From positions 29,030,031 to 29,094,030 of the forward strand of contig ML662442.1 of the NCBI GenBank assembly GCA_007570785.1: DNA of 64,000 bases. The letters are read 5' to 3'. This DNA comes from Antilocapra americana. Its lineage: Eukaryota > Chordata > Mammalia > Artiodactyla > Antilocapridae. The notes beneath the pieces are model-generated. The model did not search any database. It saw nothing but the letters and a program-made list of their open reading frames with translations, and had not been told where the DNA came from. Positions 1 to 10,725 of the stretch are shown in pieces. Each line of letters begins with the position of its first letter. The stretch's first letter is position 1. The position numbers and the translations under genes are program-made.

Positions 1-1627
1 AGATGCTTCTGCAAATGGTCTCTCTTCTCCACCTCTGCTAACTTACAAAATGTCTTAATTATGTCATCCACATGATGATACTGGAAGAAAGGTTCTGGCA
101 GACTCACTCCAAAATGTTAATAGAGTACCTCAGAAAAAAAATATTTGTTTGATTTATCTCATTCATCTTGGCCATTCCTTACTTCCCTTCAGGCAACCTG
201 CTTCAGAAAGGCAAGTACTTTATCCATGTGACAGAGCTATAGGAAAATTGCCACTCAGACTTAGAAAGGAGCCTTTTCCATTTCTTGACAACCATTTATC
301 TCTCTGCCATCAGGCAATATATAAAAATTTTATGTGGACTGCATCTTAAAGATTAATTCCTATGGAGTCTCAGGGACTGTCAATGTGTTTTTAACCTTTG
401 AAGGAAATGCTATTTTTCCAAAACAGTCATATTTTATTTTCCAATGGTAATATTAATATTACCATTTAAAACAATTATTTGAAAGCTTTGGCAGGCTACT
501 ATATTCTGAAATTTATAACATGGCCTCATTCTTAAGTAGTCCACAAAAGTGTGTCTTGAAAGAATTAAACACCATTGATGTTTAAAATGCAACATGCAAA
601 AAAGCAGACAGGAAAATTGCAAAATTATTAAATTTAACTTTAAATAATCACAATAACAAAATTCTACTTGCAACTTCAAATCTCATTTTCAAACTTTCAC
701 TTTTATACATTTTTTTCATAAAGAAATATACCAAAATGTATGCGATATATAAACCTCTCCTACATTATAATTTTTTAAATTATCATCATTTTACTCTCTT
801 CAGTTTCTGTATTCTCTTTACTATAATTTTACCAGCTTTCTTAGCTCTTTCCCTGGCCCCCAAACAACATTTACTTGTAAAGTATAGTATTTTTGCTATT
901 CCAGGGGATTTTTATCCCTAAATTGATAATTTTTTTTGTTCAGTTTTTATGTTAAAGAGACTCCATATACTGCTTTTTTTTGTTGTTACTATGGCTTATT
1001 TTCCTTCTCCCATAATATTAGCTGTGTCCAAAAATACTACTTGGAACATTCCCAAATTTTGATTGATCAGGTTTCTCCTTCATTTGGAAGATTTTGTGTC
1101 AACCAATCCTCCAATTCTTATTGACTTGAACCAACAGTTCATTATGTAAAGATTTCTTATGAGATTCATTCAGACAAACTCTGGGTTATTGGTTTTTGGG
1201 GTTTTGTTTCATTCTGTTTGTTTTCCTAGAGCATCTGTTCTGTATTTTCTATCTATCATCCAGATCCATTCTCCTCCCTCCATCTTGCTCTGTGCAATGA
1301 GAAGCCATTCTTCATCAATAGGCTCCCTTGCTTTCTGACTTCTAGTTGCGAGGTTTCCCAAGAGGGAGCACAGGCAGGAGCTTGGAGGACAAGAAGGAAG
1401 TAGAGTTGAGGTCATATCGCTCCTAATCTACATCCTAGTGTCCCAGTATTGGCTACCTTGGCCAGGACCCCTTCTGCATATGGCTACCCTTGTCCAGGGC
1501 TTGAAACCACCACCCTTGTTGCCACTTCAGATCTAGAGGTAGAAACATCTCCTCATTTTGCTAACCCTGGAGTTCTGAACTATCTCTTGCTAAGTTTCAT
1601 TTAGCACATCGTAACAGGTGGCACCAG
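1..1627. other. No gene or recognised repeat
   Basis: AT-rich DNA. The longest open frames are under about 85 codons, are low in complexity and lack any recognisable domain. I see no promoter, exon or repeat that I can name. Confidence 0.6.
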
Positions 1628-1847
1628 TGTAGTCATGTCTGACTCCTTGCAACCCCATAGATTGCATGGTTCTCCAGCTTCCTCTGGAGATTTTTTTCCT
1701 CTGGAAAATTTTCCAGGCAAGCATACTGGAGTGGGTTGCCATTTCCTTGTCCAGAGGGTCTTCCAGACCCAGGGATGGAACCCGTGTCTCTTGTGTCTTC
1801 TGCACTGGCAGGCAGGTCCTTTACCAGCTGAGCCACTGGGGAAGCCC
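1628..1847 (-). mobile_element. Bov-tA-type SINE
   Basis: Minus-oriented Bov-tA. The left part is the BovB-derived body (GTCATGTCTGACTCC, then GGAGTGGGTTGCCATTTCC). The right end is the tRNA-Glu-derived head, seen as the complement of GGGCTTCCCCAGTGGCTCAG. The element is non-autonomous, Pol III transcribed, and moved in trans by BovB-type reverse transcriptase. Divergence from the other copies here looks moderate. Confidence 0.9.
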
Positions 1848-1887
1848 AGTGGTAAAGAATCCGTCTGAATGCAGGAGACATGAATTC
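1848..1887 (+). mobile_element. Bov-tA head fragment, head-to-head with the SINE before it
   Basis: About 40 bp read as the tRNA-Glu-derived head of a plus-oriented Bov-tA (GTGGTAAAGAATCCGTCTG, then a GCAGGAGACATG segment). It directly abuts the head of the minus-oriented SINE, giving a short head-to-head arrangement. The body is missing. Confidence 0.6.
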
Positions 1888-2052
1888 TCCCTCTTGCTAA
1901 ATATCTATGTTGTTTCTAATTTTCACCATTTTTAATAACACTTTCATAAACATCATTGTGCCAAAAACTTTGTCTCTATTGTACACTATTTCTTTTGGAT
2001 TGATTCCTAGCAGTGGGATTAATAAGTCAATAGTGAGAAATATTTTGGTCTT

Positions 2053-2132
2053 TTGATGTTGTTGTTGTTCAATCGCTCAGTTGTGTCTGATTCTTTGTGA
2101 CCCCATGGACTGCAGCACGCCAGTCACTTGAT
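2053..2132 (-). mobile_element. Very short BovB 3' end, AAC-type tail
   Basis: A 70-bp insert (2058-2127) flanked by the 5-bp repeat TTGAT at 2053-2057 and 2128-2132. Read on the minus strand it is the last part of BovB, ending in an (AAC)n tail, seen here as GTTGTTGTTGTTC. It is an extreme 5' truncation. Confidence 0.6.
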
Positions 2133-2826
2133 ACATATTATTAAATTGACTTCTAGAAAGTTTCCCCTTTCATAAGCATGGCTGTGTGACTCACCATGTT
2201 ACACTATTATCAATTGTTAAATCTTTAATATTATCTGATATTTACTATTATCTGATAGGTCAAAAATTGTATCTCATTGTTTTCTTGAATTTGTACTTCT
2301 CTAAACAGTAATGAGGTGGAACATTTTACTTTCTCTTTTATTAGTTTTCAATGCATGTACTATTGTAGTTGCATTGTGCATCTAAGCTATATAAGCTCTA
2401 TATTTAGAGGATATAAACTCTGTTTTTGTCTTTTTTTTGCAAATATTTTCCCCAAATTAATGTTTGTCTTCAGATTTATATTGTTTGTTCTGAAGAATCA
2501 ACATTGCTTGAACTTGTTTGAGTCAATTACATTTCTTAAAAGATTTTTCCAGTTCTTTTAAGGTTATGTTTTTCCAAATCTAGACCCAAGATAAATTTTA
2601 ATCTTTTCCGGTATTTTATGGCTTAATTTTTCAATGTGTGGTTCTAACTGAAATTTACCTTGGTAGAGTATAAGATGAGGCTCTAAGTCCCTTTTTTTTT
2701 ATATAAATAGCAAACTAAGTGTCCTAGCATCATTGATTTATGAAAACTGTTACTTATATCACCAGTATTGACTAAGAACTGTTTGACTACCAAAATTTTC
2801 CTTCCTCTCACTTTCTCATTCCTTGT

Positions 2827-2846
2827 AATAATACTTTGCTAATTTA
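2827..2846. repeat. Target-site duplication, left copy, of the inverted L1
   Basis: AATAATACTTTGCTAATTTA occurs here and again, perfectly, at 3947-3966. The pair defines one insertion between them. Confidence 0.95.
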
Positions 2847-3388
2847 TTTTTGTGTATGGTGTTAGAAAGTGTTCTAGTTTCATTCTTTTACAAGTGGCTG
2901 TCCAGTTTTCCCAGCACCACTTGTTAAAGAGATTGTCTTTTCTCCATTGTATATTTTTGCCTCCTTTGTCAAAGTTAAGGTGTCCATAGATGCGTGGATT
3001 TATCTCTGGGCTTTCTATTTTGTTCCATTCATCTATATTTCTGTCTTTATGCCAGTACCATACTGTCTTAATGACTGTGGATTTGTAGTATAGCCTAAAG
3101 TCAGGTAGGTTGATTCCTCCAATTCCATTCTTCTTTCTCAAGATTGCTTTGGCTATACAAGGTTTTTTGTATTTCCATACAAACTGTGAAATTATTTGTT
3201 CTAATTCTCTGAAAAAGACCTCTGGTAGCTTGATAGGAATTGCATTGAATCTATAGATTGCTTTGGGTAGTATACTCATTTTCACTATATTGATTCTTCC
3301 AATCCACAAACACGGTATATTTCTCCATCTGTTTGTGTCCTCTTTGATTTCTTTCACCAGTGTTTTATAGTTTTCTATATATAAGCCG
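2847..3388 (-). pseudogene. L1 ORF2 fragment, inverted 5' part of a young L1
   Basis: An uninterrupted minus-strand reading of about 180 codons from the part of L1 ORF2 downstream of the reverse transcriptase core. Landmarks are [20 protein letters not shown], then [15 protein letters not shown], then [19 protein letters not shown], ending at LTPYTKIN beside the left target duplication. Relative to the rest of the same insertion (3389-3946, plus strand) it is inverted, and a couple of hundred ORF2 codons are missing between the two parts. The reverse transcriptase active-site region is absent, so the fragment cannot be functional. The open frame suggests a fairly young insertion. Confidence 0.93.
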
Positions 3389-3946
3389 CATTGTTTACAA
3401 TAGCCAGGACATGGAAGCAACCTAGATGCCCATCAACTGACAAATGGATAAGAAAGCTGTGGTACATATACACAATGGAATATTACTCGGCATTAAAAAA
3501 AAATTCATTTGAAGCAGTTCTACTCAGATGGATGGAACTGGAGCCTATTATCCAGAGTGAAGTAAGACAGAAGGAAAAACAACAATACAGTATTCTAACG
3601 CATATATATGGAATTTAGAAAGATGGTAACGAGAACCCTGCATGCGAGACAGCAAAAGAAACACAGATGTATAGAACAGACTCGTGGACTCTGTGGAAGA
3701 GGGCAAGGGTGGGATGATATGGGAGAATGGCATTGAAACATGTTAATTATCATATGTGAAATCAATCGCCAGCCCAGGATTGATGCTCGGGGCTGGTGCA
3801 CCAAGATGACCCAGGGGGAGGGAATCGGGAGGGACGAGGGAGGGGGGGTTCTGGAGGGGGAGTATATGTAAACCCATGGCGATTTCATGTCATTGTATGG
3901 CAAAACCAACACAATAAAGTAAAGAAAAATAAAAAATAATAATAAT
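3389..3946 (+). mobile_element. Young ruminant L1 3' end, sense part of the same insertion
   Basis: Codes for the extreme C-terminus of ORF2 ([13 protein letters not shown], then WYIYTMEYYSALK) with its stop at 3616-3618. A 3' UTR follows, containing a G-rich polypurine tract at 3814-3862, an AATAAA at 3913-3918 and an A-rich tail ending in AAT repeats. It joins head-on to the inverted ORF2 piece at about 3389 and ends at the right 20-bp duplication. This is the classical layout of L1 5' inversion by twin priming. Confidence 0.93.
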
Positions 3947-3966
3947 AATAATACTTTGCTAATTTA
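3947..3966. repeat. Target-site duplication, right copy, of the inverted L1
   Basis: Perfect 20-bp match to 2827-2846. Confidence 0.95.
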
Positions 3967-4050
3967 ATGATCACTTTTAATATGTCTTACTACCTACTAA
4001 TGCCAAAAGGAAGTATTCGGTTCATTCTTCAGTTCTCTTCAACTTAATTG

Positions 4051-6317
4051 AACATTTATCTATTTATTTACTTATTCCATCCCAAGACCAGAAACTTTTA
4101 TTTGTCCTAGGATGTATATGAAAAATAAATTTGACACAATTTCAGGAAGTTTATAAAATAGTGGAAGAAAACAGGCATGAACACAAGTAACTATAATACA
4201 GGTAGAAAGGAAGTGGTATCAGGAAGTTATTAGGTTCTATGAAAAAAAGAGAATCTGAGTCACTAGAATCATCTGGAAATTCTTTATGTGACGATGGCAT
4301 TTGACATAGGCCTTCCAAAAGAGCTAGAATTCAGCGGGCAGAAAGTGCAAAGAAGAGCATGTCTATCAGTGGGGCTACAATAAGCAAAGTCATTAAGGTG
4401 AGACAATGGAAGACTAATTTGGGAGACATAAGTAATTGAGTGTAACAAGCATATATGTTGTTAAAGGAGGAGACAGAGGGAACTGCTGCAGTTTTAGGCA
4501 GCGGTCTGGACAGATTATCTCTATATTCCAGGAAAATTACCACATCGGTCTTCTATGCACAGGTAACTATAATTTAACACATGACCTCCTATTTTGAACA
4601 ATTTCTCTTCAAAAGAACTTTCCCATTTCACTAGTTTGGGAAGAAGGAACATGAAGAAGGAAAATTAGATTTTACATTTAACCAGCACTAATACTGCCAA
4701 CAATTACCATCATATTCTGCCTCAACATCGACGTCTCCAAATGGTACATGTCATATCTGACTTTCTCTCTTTTCCTCTTGCCTTAAAAGGCTTGCTTGAA
4801 TTCATCTGGGCAGGTTCATTCATTGAGCTCTTTTTTTTTTTCTGGTTCCTTTTTTAGAATTTTGTACCTTTGAAATGATTCCAGCAACATCTGCTGTCTT
4901 TTAATCTGCTTTGCAACAGACAGCATTTCTGAATGTCACTCTTTAATGACATTCGCTAACCAAACTTAACATTCAGATGTTCTCCTGAGTTTTACCTGTA
5001 GCAAGCTATTGACTGTGGCTTGGTACCTGTGGAGCCTCCACTGGTCAGTATAGGCTACATTCTGTTAACAAGTAAACCGCCAAATATTACTGGATTAGCT
5101 CTGTTACAGTGTATTTCTCACCAGGCATGGCATGGCAAAAACTGGACTGCCCTCTTCCAACTTGTAGCTATTCCAACTGCGGCATTTGGCATTCAAGGTC
5201 AATGCCACAGAAGAGAGAGCTGGAAAGTCAAGAGAAATGTTTTAAGGTCCCAGCCTGAAAGTGGCTTGTTTCATTTCTGCCTTCATCTCACTGGCTAAAT
5301 CTCAAAGGTATTACCCCAACCTAACTCCAAGGTGTGCCCAGAAAAAGGGAATAGTGTGATGAAACACAGTGCATATTGACCCCAGACTGTTAATCTCTCT
5401 CATACCCTCACTTCACTTCTAATCAATACTTACATTTTCTAATCTAAAATCACATCAGAATGTTCCTCTTATTATGACATTTAATGCAGAACAATGAGTC
5501 CTACATTCAAAATCATACATTTTCCTAGACGGAATGAACAAAACTTGGACAATTGTTCTGCTAAGTGATCTAAAACATTTTCTTCTAATGCAGTCATGGA
5601 AATAACAGCAATTCTCTGCAAGCTAACATTCACATAAAACTCCAGAAATCCAAATTATTAAGAATGTGTTTCTTGGGTTCATTGTAACTGATTCTAATCA
5701 GGATTCCACTACAAAGTTCTCTTCCTGGAGAGTTAACTTTATGTAATATACGACATAATATCTGGACAACTACTTCTTTCAATCAAATTTTAGGTCATCT
5801 GCTCCACTCCCATAGGCTGCATTTTTTTCCTTTTCTATTTTGTCTATCTTAACTGTTTTATCATGTGGAATAAAAAAAGATTAACAATTTCTGGCTTTCT
5901 TTCCATATTCCTGCCCCTCTCTCTTCTCTTGCCCTTTTTTCTTTCTTTTTCCATCTATTCTTTTCCTCTAGATTTCTTCTTTCATTCCTTTTCTTCAGAG
6001 TTCCCATGTACATCTGGCTTACAGAAATTGTCCAGAGAAAGGCTTTTATTGTTCTTGTACTTTTATCAGAGTATTCTTGCCTCAGACCCATATATATTCA
6101 CTGGCATTCACCTCCACTTTTTAAATTTCTACCACATCTCAGAATACTGCTCCCTCAGGCCCCCAAATTATTTTGAAGCTATCTAATGTCACTGTTAAAG
6201 CTAACAAACACCCTGTGAGCTTGATGGGCAGAAATCAGCCAGGTTGTTTTTTTTTTTTTTAACATATAATAGAAACATGCAGCAAATAAGAATGTATCTC
6301 TGAAATTAGCTCTTCTA
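4051..6317. other. No gene; faint ancient repeat remnants
   Basis: No supported coding sequence. About 4050-4480 and 4990-5330 resemble old, strongly decayed interspersed repeats that I cannot name with confidence. 5880-5998 is a long pyrimidine tract ending in TTCTTCAG. It resembles a splice acceptor, but no exon-like sequence follows. Confidence 0.5.
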
Positions 6318-6512
6318 TACACTAGAGCAGGAGGAGTAGACAAACTAGAGCCAGTTTTTTACAACCTGCAAGATAAATATGATTTTACATTTTTAAAAGT
6401 TGCAAGAAAAAGCAAAGAATTATGTGGCAGAGGATATATGTAACCCATCAACTTTAAAATATTTACAATTTGGCACTTTACAAAAAGTTTGCTGATTTCT
6501 ATTCTGGACTAT
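6318..6512 (-). mobile_element. hAT-like MER-type DNA transposon fragment
   Basis: Minus-oriented copy of the old mammalian repeat whose end reads as AAAGTTTGCTGATTTC. It shares landmarks with the plus-oriented copy at 52376-52577 (GACAAATATTTTCTGTTAG at its start). It is non-coding and AT-decayed, and the exact family name is uncertain. Confidence 0.6.
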
Positions 6513-6920
6513 AGTTCTACTTATTAGACTTCAATCATCATAAAGATGCAATTCTGGGACCTCTAGGAAGCAAATATCAAGGAAGAATTCAAGAGCAAGA
6601 GATTTTTGGCAGTGGGGAGAATATGAAACAAGAGAAAGCAGGGAAAGCTTTTAGACCAAGGATGGCATCTACAAAAGGAAAGGGGGAAGTGGGGAGGATA
6701 CATTAGGAAAAGTCTCAGGCAACAGTGCAACCTTGAGAAAGTCTTGACCAGCTCAGTAGGCACTCTGAAACAAAGATAAATCATAAAGGAATCCCATACT
6801 GGGCTGAAGTCTCCAGTCCCTATCACCTTCCCACCAATTCTTGAACATCTGCTGGAAGCATCTCATGACTTCAATATGTTGCAAGCCCGAAGTGTGGTGA
6901 TGGAGACTTACCAGCACTCT
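6513..6920. other. No gene or recognised repeat
   Basis: Purine-rich unique DNA. No frame with a recognisable domain. Confidence 0.5.
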
Positions 6921-7370
6921 ACTTGTAGTCAAGGCTGTGGTTTTTCCAGTTTGGATGGAAGAGTTGGACTATAAAGAAAGCTGAGCACCAAAGAATTGAT
7001 GCTTTTGAACTGTGGTGTTGGAGAAGACTCTTGAGAGTCTCTTGGACTGCAAGGAGATCCAACCAGTCCATCCTAAAAGAGCTCAGTCCTGGGTGTTCAA
7101 TGGAAGGACTGATGTTGAAGCTGAAGCTCCAATACTTTGGCCACCTGATGCAAAGAGCTGACTTATTTGAGAAGACCCTGATGCTGGGAAAGATTGAGGG
7201 CAGTAGGAGAAGGGGATGACAGAGGATGAGATGGCTGGATGGCATCACCGACTCAATGGACATGGGTTTGGGTGGACTCCGGCAATTGGTGATGGACAGG
7301 GAGGCCTGGTGTGCTGCGGTTCATGAGGTCTCAAAGAGTCAGACACAACTGAGCGACTGAACTGAAATGA
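6921..7370 (+). mobile_element. BovB LINE 3' end
   Basis: A 5'-truncated BovB (RTE clade) beginning in the conserved GTAGTCAAGGCTGTGG region and ending in an ACTGA-type tail. It retains the C-terminal BovB coding region in pieces (RRSNQSILKELSPGCSMEGL, then LKLQYFGHLMQR), with a stop soon after. A 5-bp ACTCT at 6916-6920 and 7371-7375 may be the target duplication. There is no reverse transcriptase domain here. Confidence 0.9.
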
Positions 7371-7375
7371 ACTCT

Positions 7376-7955
7376 CCTAATAGACTCTACTCTGCTGTCT
7401 CTTCTACTCCACTACTTTCATGTGCAAGAATTCATATTTCTTTATCACTAGCAATCTATTTAGATTTTCATGCAAGTGTATTAGAGATCACTCTAATGAA
7501 TACTTGTGGGAAAACCATGTAGGCCGATGCAAACTTTTTCAGCATTTGTTAAATTTTGCACATAATAGAATATCATTGTTTCTCTATGTCAAAAAACTCA
7601 AAAAAATTAAATATAAACAACTTGAACTGCCATGGACTATTTTTGCTGTTCATATTTAAAGATGGAGCTGCTAACAAGATTATTCTCAGCCAAGGGCACA
7701 CACATGACTGATGTATGAGCTGCAATCACTCAGGGCTATCTAACAGCCTTCTCCAGGGCCTGTCATTATTCAGTAGTCTACAGGAGACAGCACTGGGCCC
7801 CTTGCTTCTGACTGCTACATGCCATCACACTGTCCGATGGTATCACTTTCCCAATCTCTCTTGTCTGCCACAATTATTCTTTAATCACCACATGAACACA
7901 CACACACACGATATTGTGTACCTTCTCACTAAGCCATAAACATCCTTATGCATTC
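7376..7955. other. No gene or recognised repeat
   Basis: Unique DNA with a short CA run near 7899. Open frames are short and unsupported. Confidence 0.5.
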
Positions 7956-8510
7956 TTGTCTGGCTGTGCCTGGGAACTTCACCTTAAATACGCTGCCTCT
8001 CCTCTCCCTAGAAGCTCTGCCCATCTTCAAGGTCCTATTCAGGCTCTGCTCCATCCACTCACCTTCCCTGACTACTCTAACTCTCAGATAGTTCTCTTAA
8101 CTCTGACCTGTTACAGCTCTTAAACACTTCACTGTTCGCTTTGACTTCACATGTAAATGTCTTTCCTCTTCAGGTAGCAATTCACCTCCTTGTGATAAGA
8201 CTACTCTTTGGAATGCCTCTGTACCTCTCACAGCACCTAGCTGGCTATCATACATACTGACCTCAATGGAATACATTGCTTCAAACATCTACCCTCCCTT
8301 CAAGGCTGATTTCAGGCTCCAAATCTCTAAATATTTTTTCTAAGTACAACTCAAGACTGTATCTTACTATGTATAGTATAACTTTGCTTGTACATTTAGT
8401 ACATAACTGCTTCTTCTTTGAAGCATAATCAGCTGTTTATATATTTTCTTCCTTACCCATGTGAGATTATAAGATGTTAGAACATGTACTCATCTTTGTA
8501 TCCTTCATTG
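7956..8510 (+). mobile_element. L2 LINE 3' end, decayed
   Basis: Matches the L2 3' landmark order: a CTTCCCTGACTACTC segment near 8065, CACAGCACCTAGC near 8230, then a terminal region with GTGAGATTATAAGATG and ATCTTTGTATCCTTCATTG near 8460-8510. It may be two overlapping fragments. No coding capacity remains. Confidence 0.7.
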
Positions 8511-8637
8511 TACTTTTGTGCTGCTTAAGCCTGATCTTCAGTTTTGCTTGGAATGAAAGAACATATGAAGATAAAATGGTAACAGTTAAAACTTTGAATG
8601 AAAAGGAAAGTGACATGGAAGAAAACGTAACCAGTAA

Positions 8638-8908
8638 TGGGAAGCTGCTGCTGCTGCTAAGTGTCTGACTCTGTGCGACCCCCTAGATGGTAGCCCAACA
8701 GGCTCCGCTGTCCCTGGGATTCTCCAGGCAAGAACACTGGAGTGGGTTGCCATTTTCTTCTCCAATGCATGAAAGTGAAAAGAGAAAGTGAAGATACTCA
8801 GTCATGTCTGACTCTTACTGACCCCATGGACTATAGCCTACCAGGCTCCTCCGTCCATGGGATTTTCCAGGCAAGAGTACTAGAATGGGTTGCCATTGCC
8901 TTGGGAAG
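8638..8908 (-). mobile_element. BOV-A2 SINE (dimer), with target duplication
   Basis: Minus-oriented dimeric BOV-A2: the tail GCTGCTGCTGCTAAGT, then two BovB-derived monomers, each with a TGGAGTGGGTTGCCATT-like segment. The element itself is 8645-8901, flanked by the 7-bp repeat TGGGAAG at 8638-8644 and 8902-8908. There is no tRNA head, as expected for this family. Confidence 0.9.
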
Positions 8909-8990
8909 AAGCCTTGACAAAAAGCCTCAACTCTACCACTGGGCTAGCTGTGGGGTCTGGAAAGCCAGGTAATTTATCTAAACAAGAATT

Positions 8991-9422
8991 TCATCATTTG
9001 TGAGTGGCATACTGAGTGAAGTGAGTCAGATGGAGGAGGAAAAATATCATATGACATCCCTGACATGTGGAATCTAAAAAGAAATGATATAAATGAACTT
9101 AACTTGCAAAATAGAAAGAGACTCACAGACTTAGAAAATGAACTCCTGGTGGGGAAGGGATGGCTGGGGACTTTAGGAAGGTCATGTACACACTGCTATG
9201 TTTAGAGTAGATAACCAACAGGAACCTATCGTTACAGCACATGGAATTCTGCTCAGTGATGTGTGCCAGCCTGGATGGGAGGGGAGTCTGGGGAAGAATG
9301 GATACGTGTATATGTATGGCTGCGTCCCTTCCCTGTTTACCTGAAACTATCACAACATTGGTAATTGGCTATACCCTAATATGAAATGTTAAAAAAAAAA
9401 GAAAAAAAATGTCATTATTTGT
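8991..9422 (+). mobile_element. L1 3' end (older ruminant/cetartiodactyl subfamily)
   Basis: Starts near 9008 at CATACTGAGTGAAGTGAG and contains CATGTGGAATCTAAAAAG. It runs through a 3' UTR to an A tail at 9390-9411. Near-identical flanks TCATCATTTGT (8991-9001) and TCATTATTTGT (9412-9422) look like the target duplication. It differs in 3' UTR from the L1 copies at 3.4, 31.9 and 33.2 kb. Confidence 0.85.
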
Positions 9423-9437
9423 AAAAATCTGTGGGTA

Positions 9438-9671
9438 CATGTGTGTGCGGGCTAGATCACTTCAGTCATGTGTGACTCTGTGCAGTCTCCTGGACTGGAG
9501 CCCATCAGGCTCCTCTGTCCACGGCATTCTTCAGGGCAAGAATACTGGAGTGGATTGCCATGCCCTTCTCCAGGGCATCTTTCCAATCTAGGGATCGAAC
9601 TCACATCTCTAAGTCTCCTGCATTGGCAAGCAGGCTCTTTACCACCTGCATCACCTGGGAAGCCCATGTGT
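9438..9671 (-). mobile_element. Bov-tA SINE with target duplication
   Basis: Minus-oriented, complete body and head (9445-9664). The B-box region appears as CTAGGGATCGAACTC and the end as CACCTGGGAAGCCC. It is flanked by CATGTGT at 9438-9444 and 9665-9671. Confidence 0.9.
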
Positions 9672-9689
9672 ATAACAAACACTAATAAA

Positions 9690-9960
9690 AAACAACATTT
9701 AAGAACAGGAACTCTGCACACAGTATTTGAATCTCAACTTTGCCAATTACCACCTGGGCAAGTTACCAAGCTATGAAAATAATAAGTTTATTTTCTCACT
9801 TATAAAATATCATAGTTCAAAGTGATAGCCTACCTCACAGTGTTAACCTGAGGATTTAATGAAATAACATATATAATGATTTTAGTAAAAGATCTAGGAT
9901 ATAAAGTTTGATATGCCTGCTAGTTGTTAGTATTACTGCTAATATTATCATTACCTAAGA
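9690..9960 (+). mobile_element. MIR SINE, decayed
   Basis: MIR-like order of landmarks: CTCAACTTTGCCAATTACC, then TGGGCAAGTTACC, then TACCTCACAGTGTTAACCTG and GAGGATTTAATGAAATAAC. It is old and non-coding. Confidence 0.7.
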
Positions 9961-10208
9961 TTCCTTTCAGGTTTAAAAATCAATATTCTATAACAGCACA
10001 TTCAACAGATCCACTAATCTTTGAACACACACTCATGCTTCAAGACTCAAGTCATCACTGAGCACCATTTGTCTGTCTGCCTGTTAATGTAAATAGGATT
10101 CCTGATGATGATTTCTAACTTTTTAACTGTGAATCCACTACAATGAGAAATCTACATGGAAAACAGAATGTGCTTAAATATCAAGACCAAACCACTGACT
10201 TTTCTATC

Positions 10209-10405
10209 AAAGACTTCCCAGGTGGCCCTGCAGTAGACATAAGAGACGTGGGTTCCATCCCTGGGTCAGGAAGATCCTCTGGAAGAGAGCATGGCAACCC
10301 ACTCCAGTATTCTTGCCTGGAGAATCTCATGGACAGAGGAGCCTGGCAGGCTATAATCCATAGAGTCTCAAGGAATCAGACATGACTGAAGTGACTTAGC
10401 ACACA
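10209..10405 (+). mobile_element. Bov-tA SINE
   Basis: Plus-oriented: head GACTTCCCAGGTGGCCCTG, B-box-like GGGTTCCATCCCTGGG, then CAACCCACTCCAGTATTCTT and a CATGACTGAAGTGACTTAGC end. The flanking duplication is not clear. Confidence 0.9.
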
Positions 10406-10519
10406 TGTATGCACATTCTAACAAAGCCTTATAAAAGAGATTGATCAAAGTAGCCACCATCATAATCCTCTTGGAATTAGTGCAGATAGCTGTATAGCAC
10501 ATTACATCAAATCAAATCA

Positions 10520-10725
10520 ACAAGTTCAAATTTCAGCTCTGCATTTATTGCTCTGAGACCTAGGACCTTGTGAAAATTGGTAAGGTCTTTGTATTTCAGT
10601 TTCCTCATCAGCAAAATGATACCATAATTATTGCCAATTCAAAAAATTATGGACATTAAATAAGCACATGCAATGAGTGTCCGACATTCAGCAAACACTC
10701 AATATATACTGACCATTACGCTCTA
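10520..10725 (+). mobile_element. MIR SINE, decayed
   Basis: Recognised by CAGTTTCCTCATCAGCAAAA near 10598, preceded by an acceptably spaced AATTTCAGCTCTGCATTTAT and followed by a CAGCAAACACTCAATATATA end. Confidence 0.75.

Larger units (their letters stand above)
1900..4050 (-). mobile_element. Ancient L1M/HAL1-like LINE, interrupted
   Basis: AT-rich sequence resembling an old L1 in minus orientation, for example the stretch around 1995-2040 and the GAAATTTACCTTGG segment near 2650. No open frame survives. It is split by a short BovB tail at 2058-2127 and by the young L1 at 2847-3946. The outer limits are approximate. Confidence 0.5.

Noticed and set aside
5880..5998. Long polypyrimidine tract ending TTCTTCAG, resembling a splice acceptor
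   Set aside because: No conserved-looking exon or donor follows within a sensible distance. The pyrimidine run is explained by local base composition.
10209..10290. Possible tRNA gene (A/B-box-like words)
   Set aside because: The tRNA-like part is the head of a Bov-tA SINE, and all similar hits in the window are SINE heads. No cloverleaf with intact anticodon arm and acceptor stem was seen.
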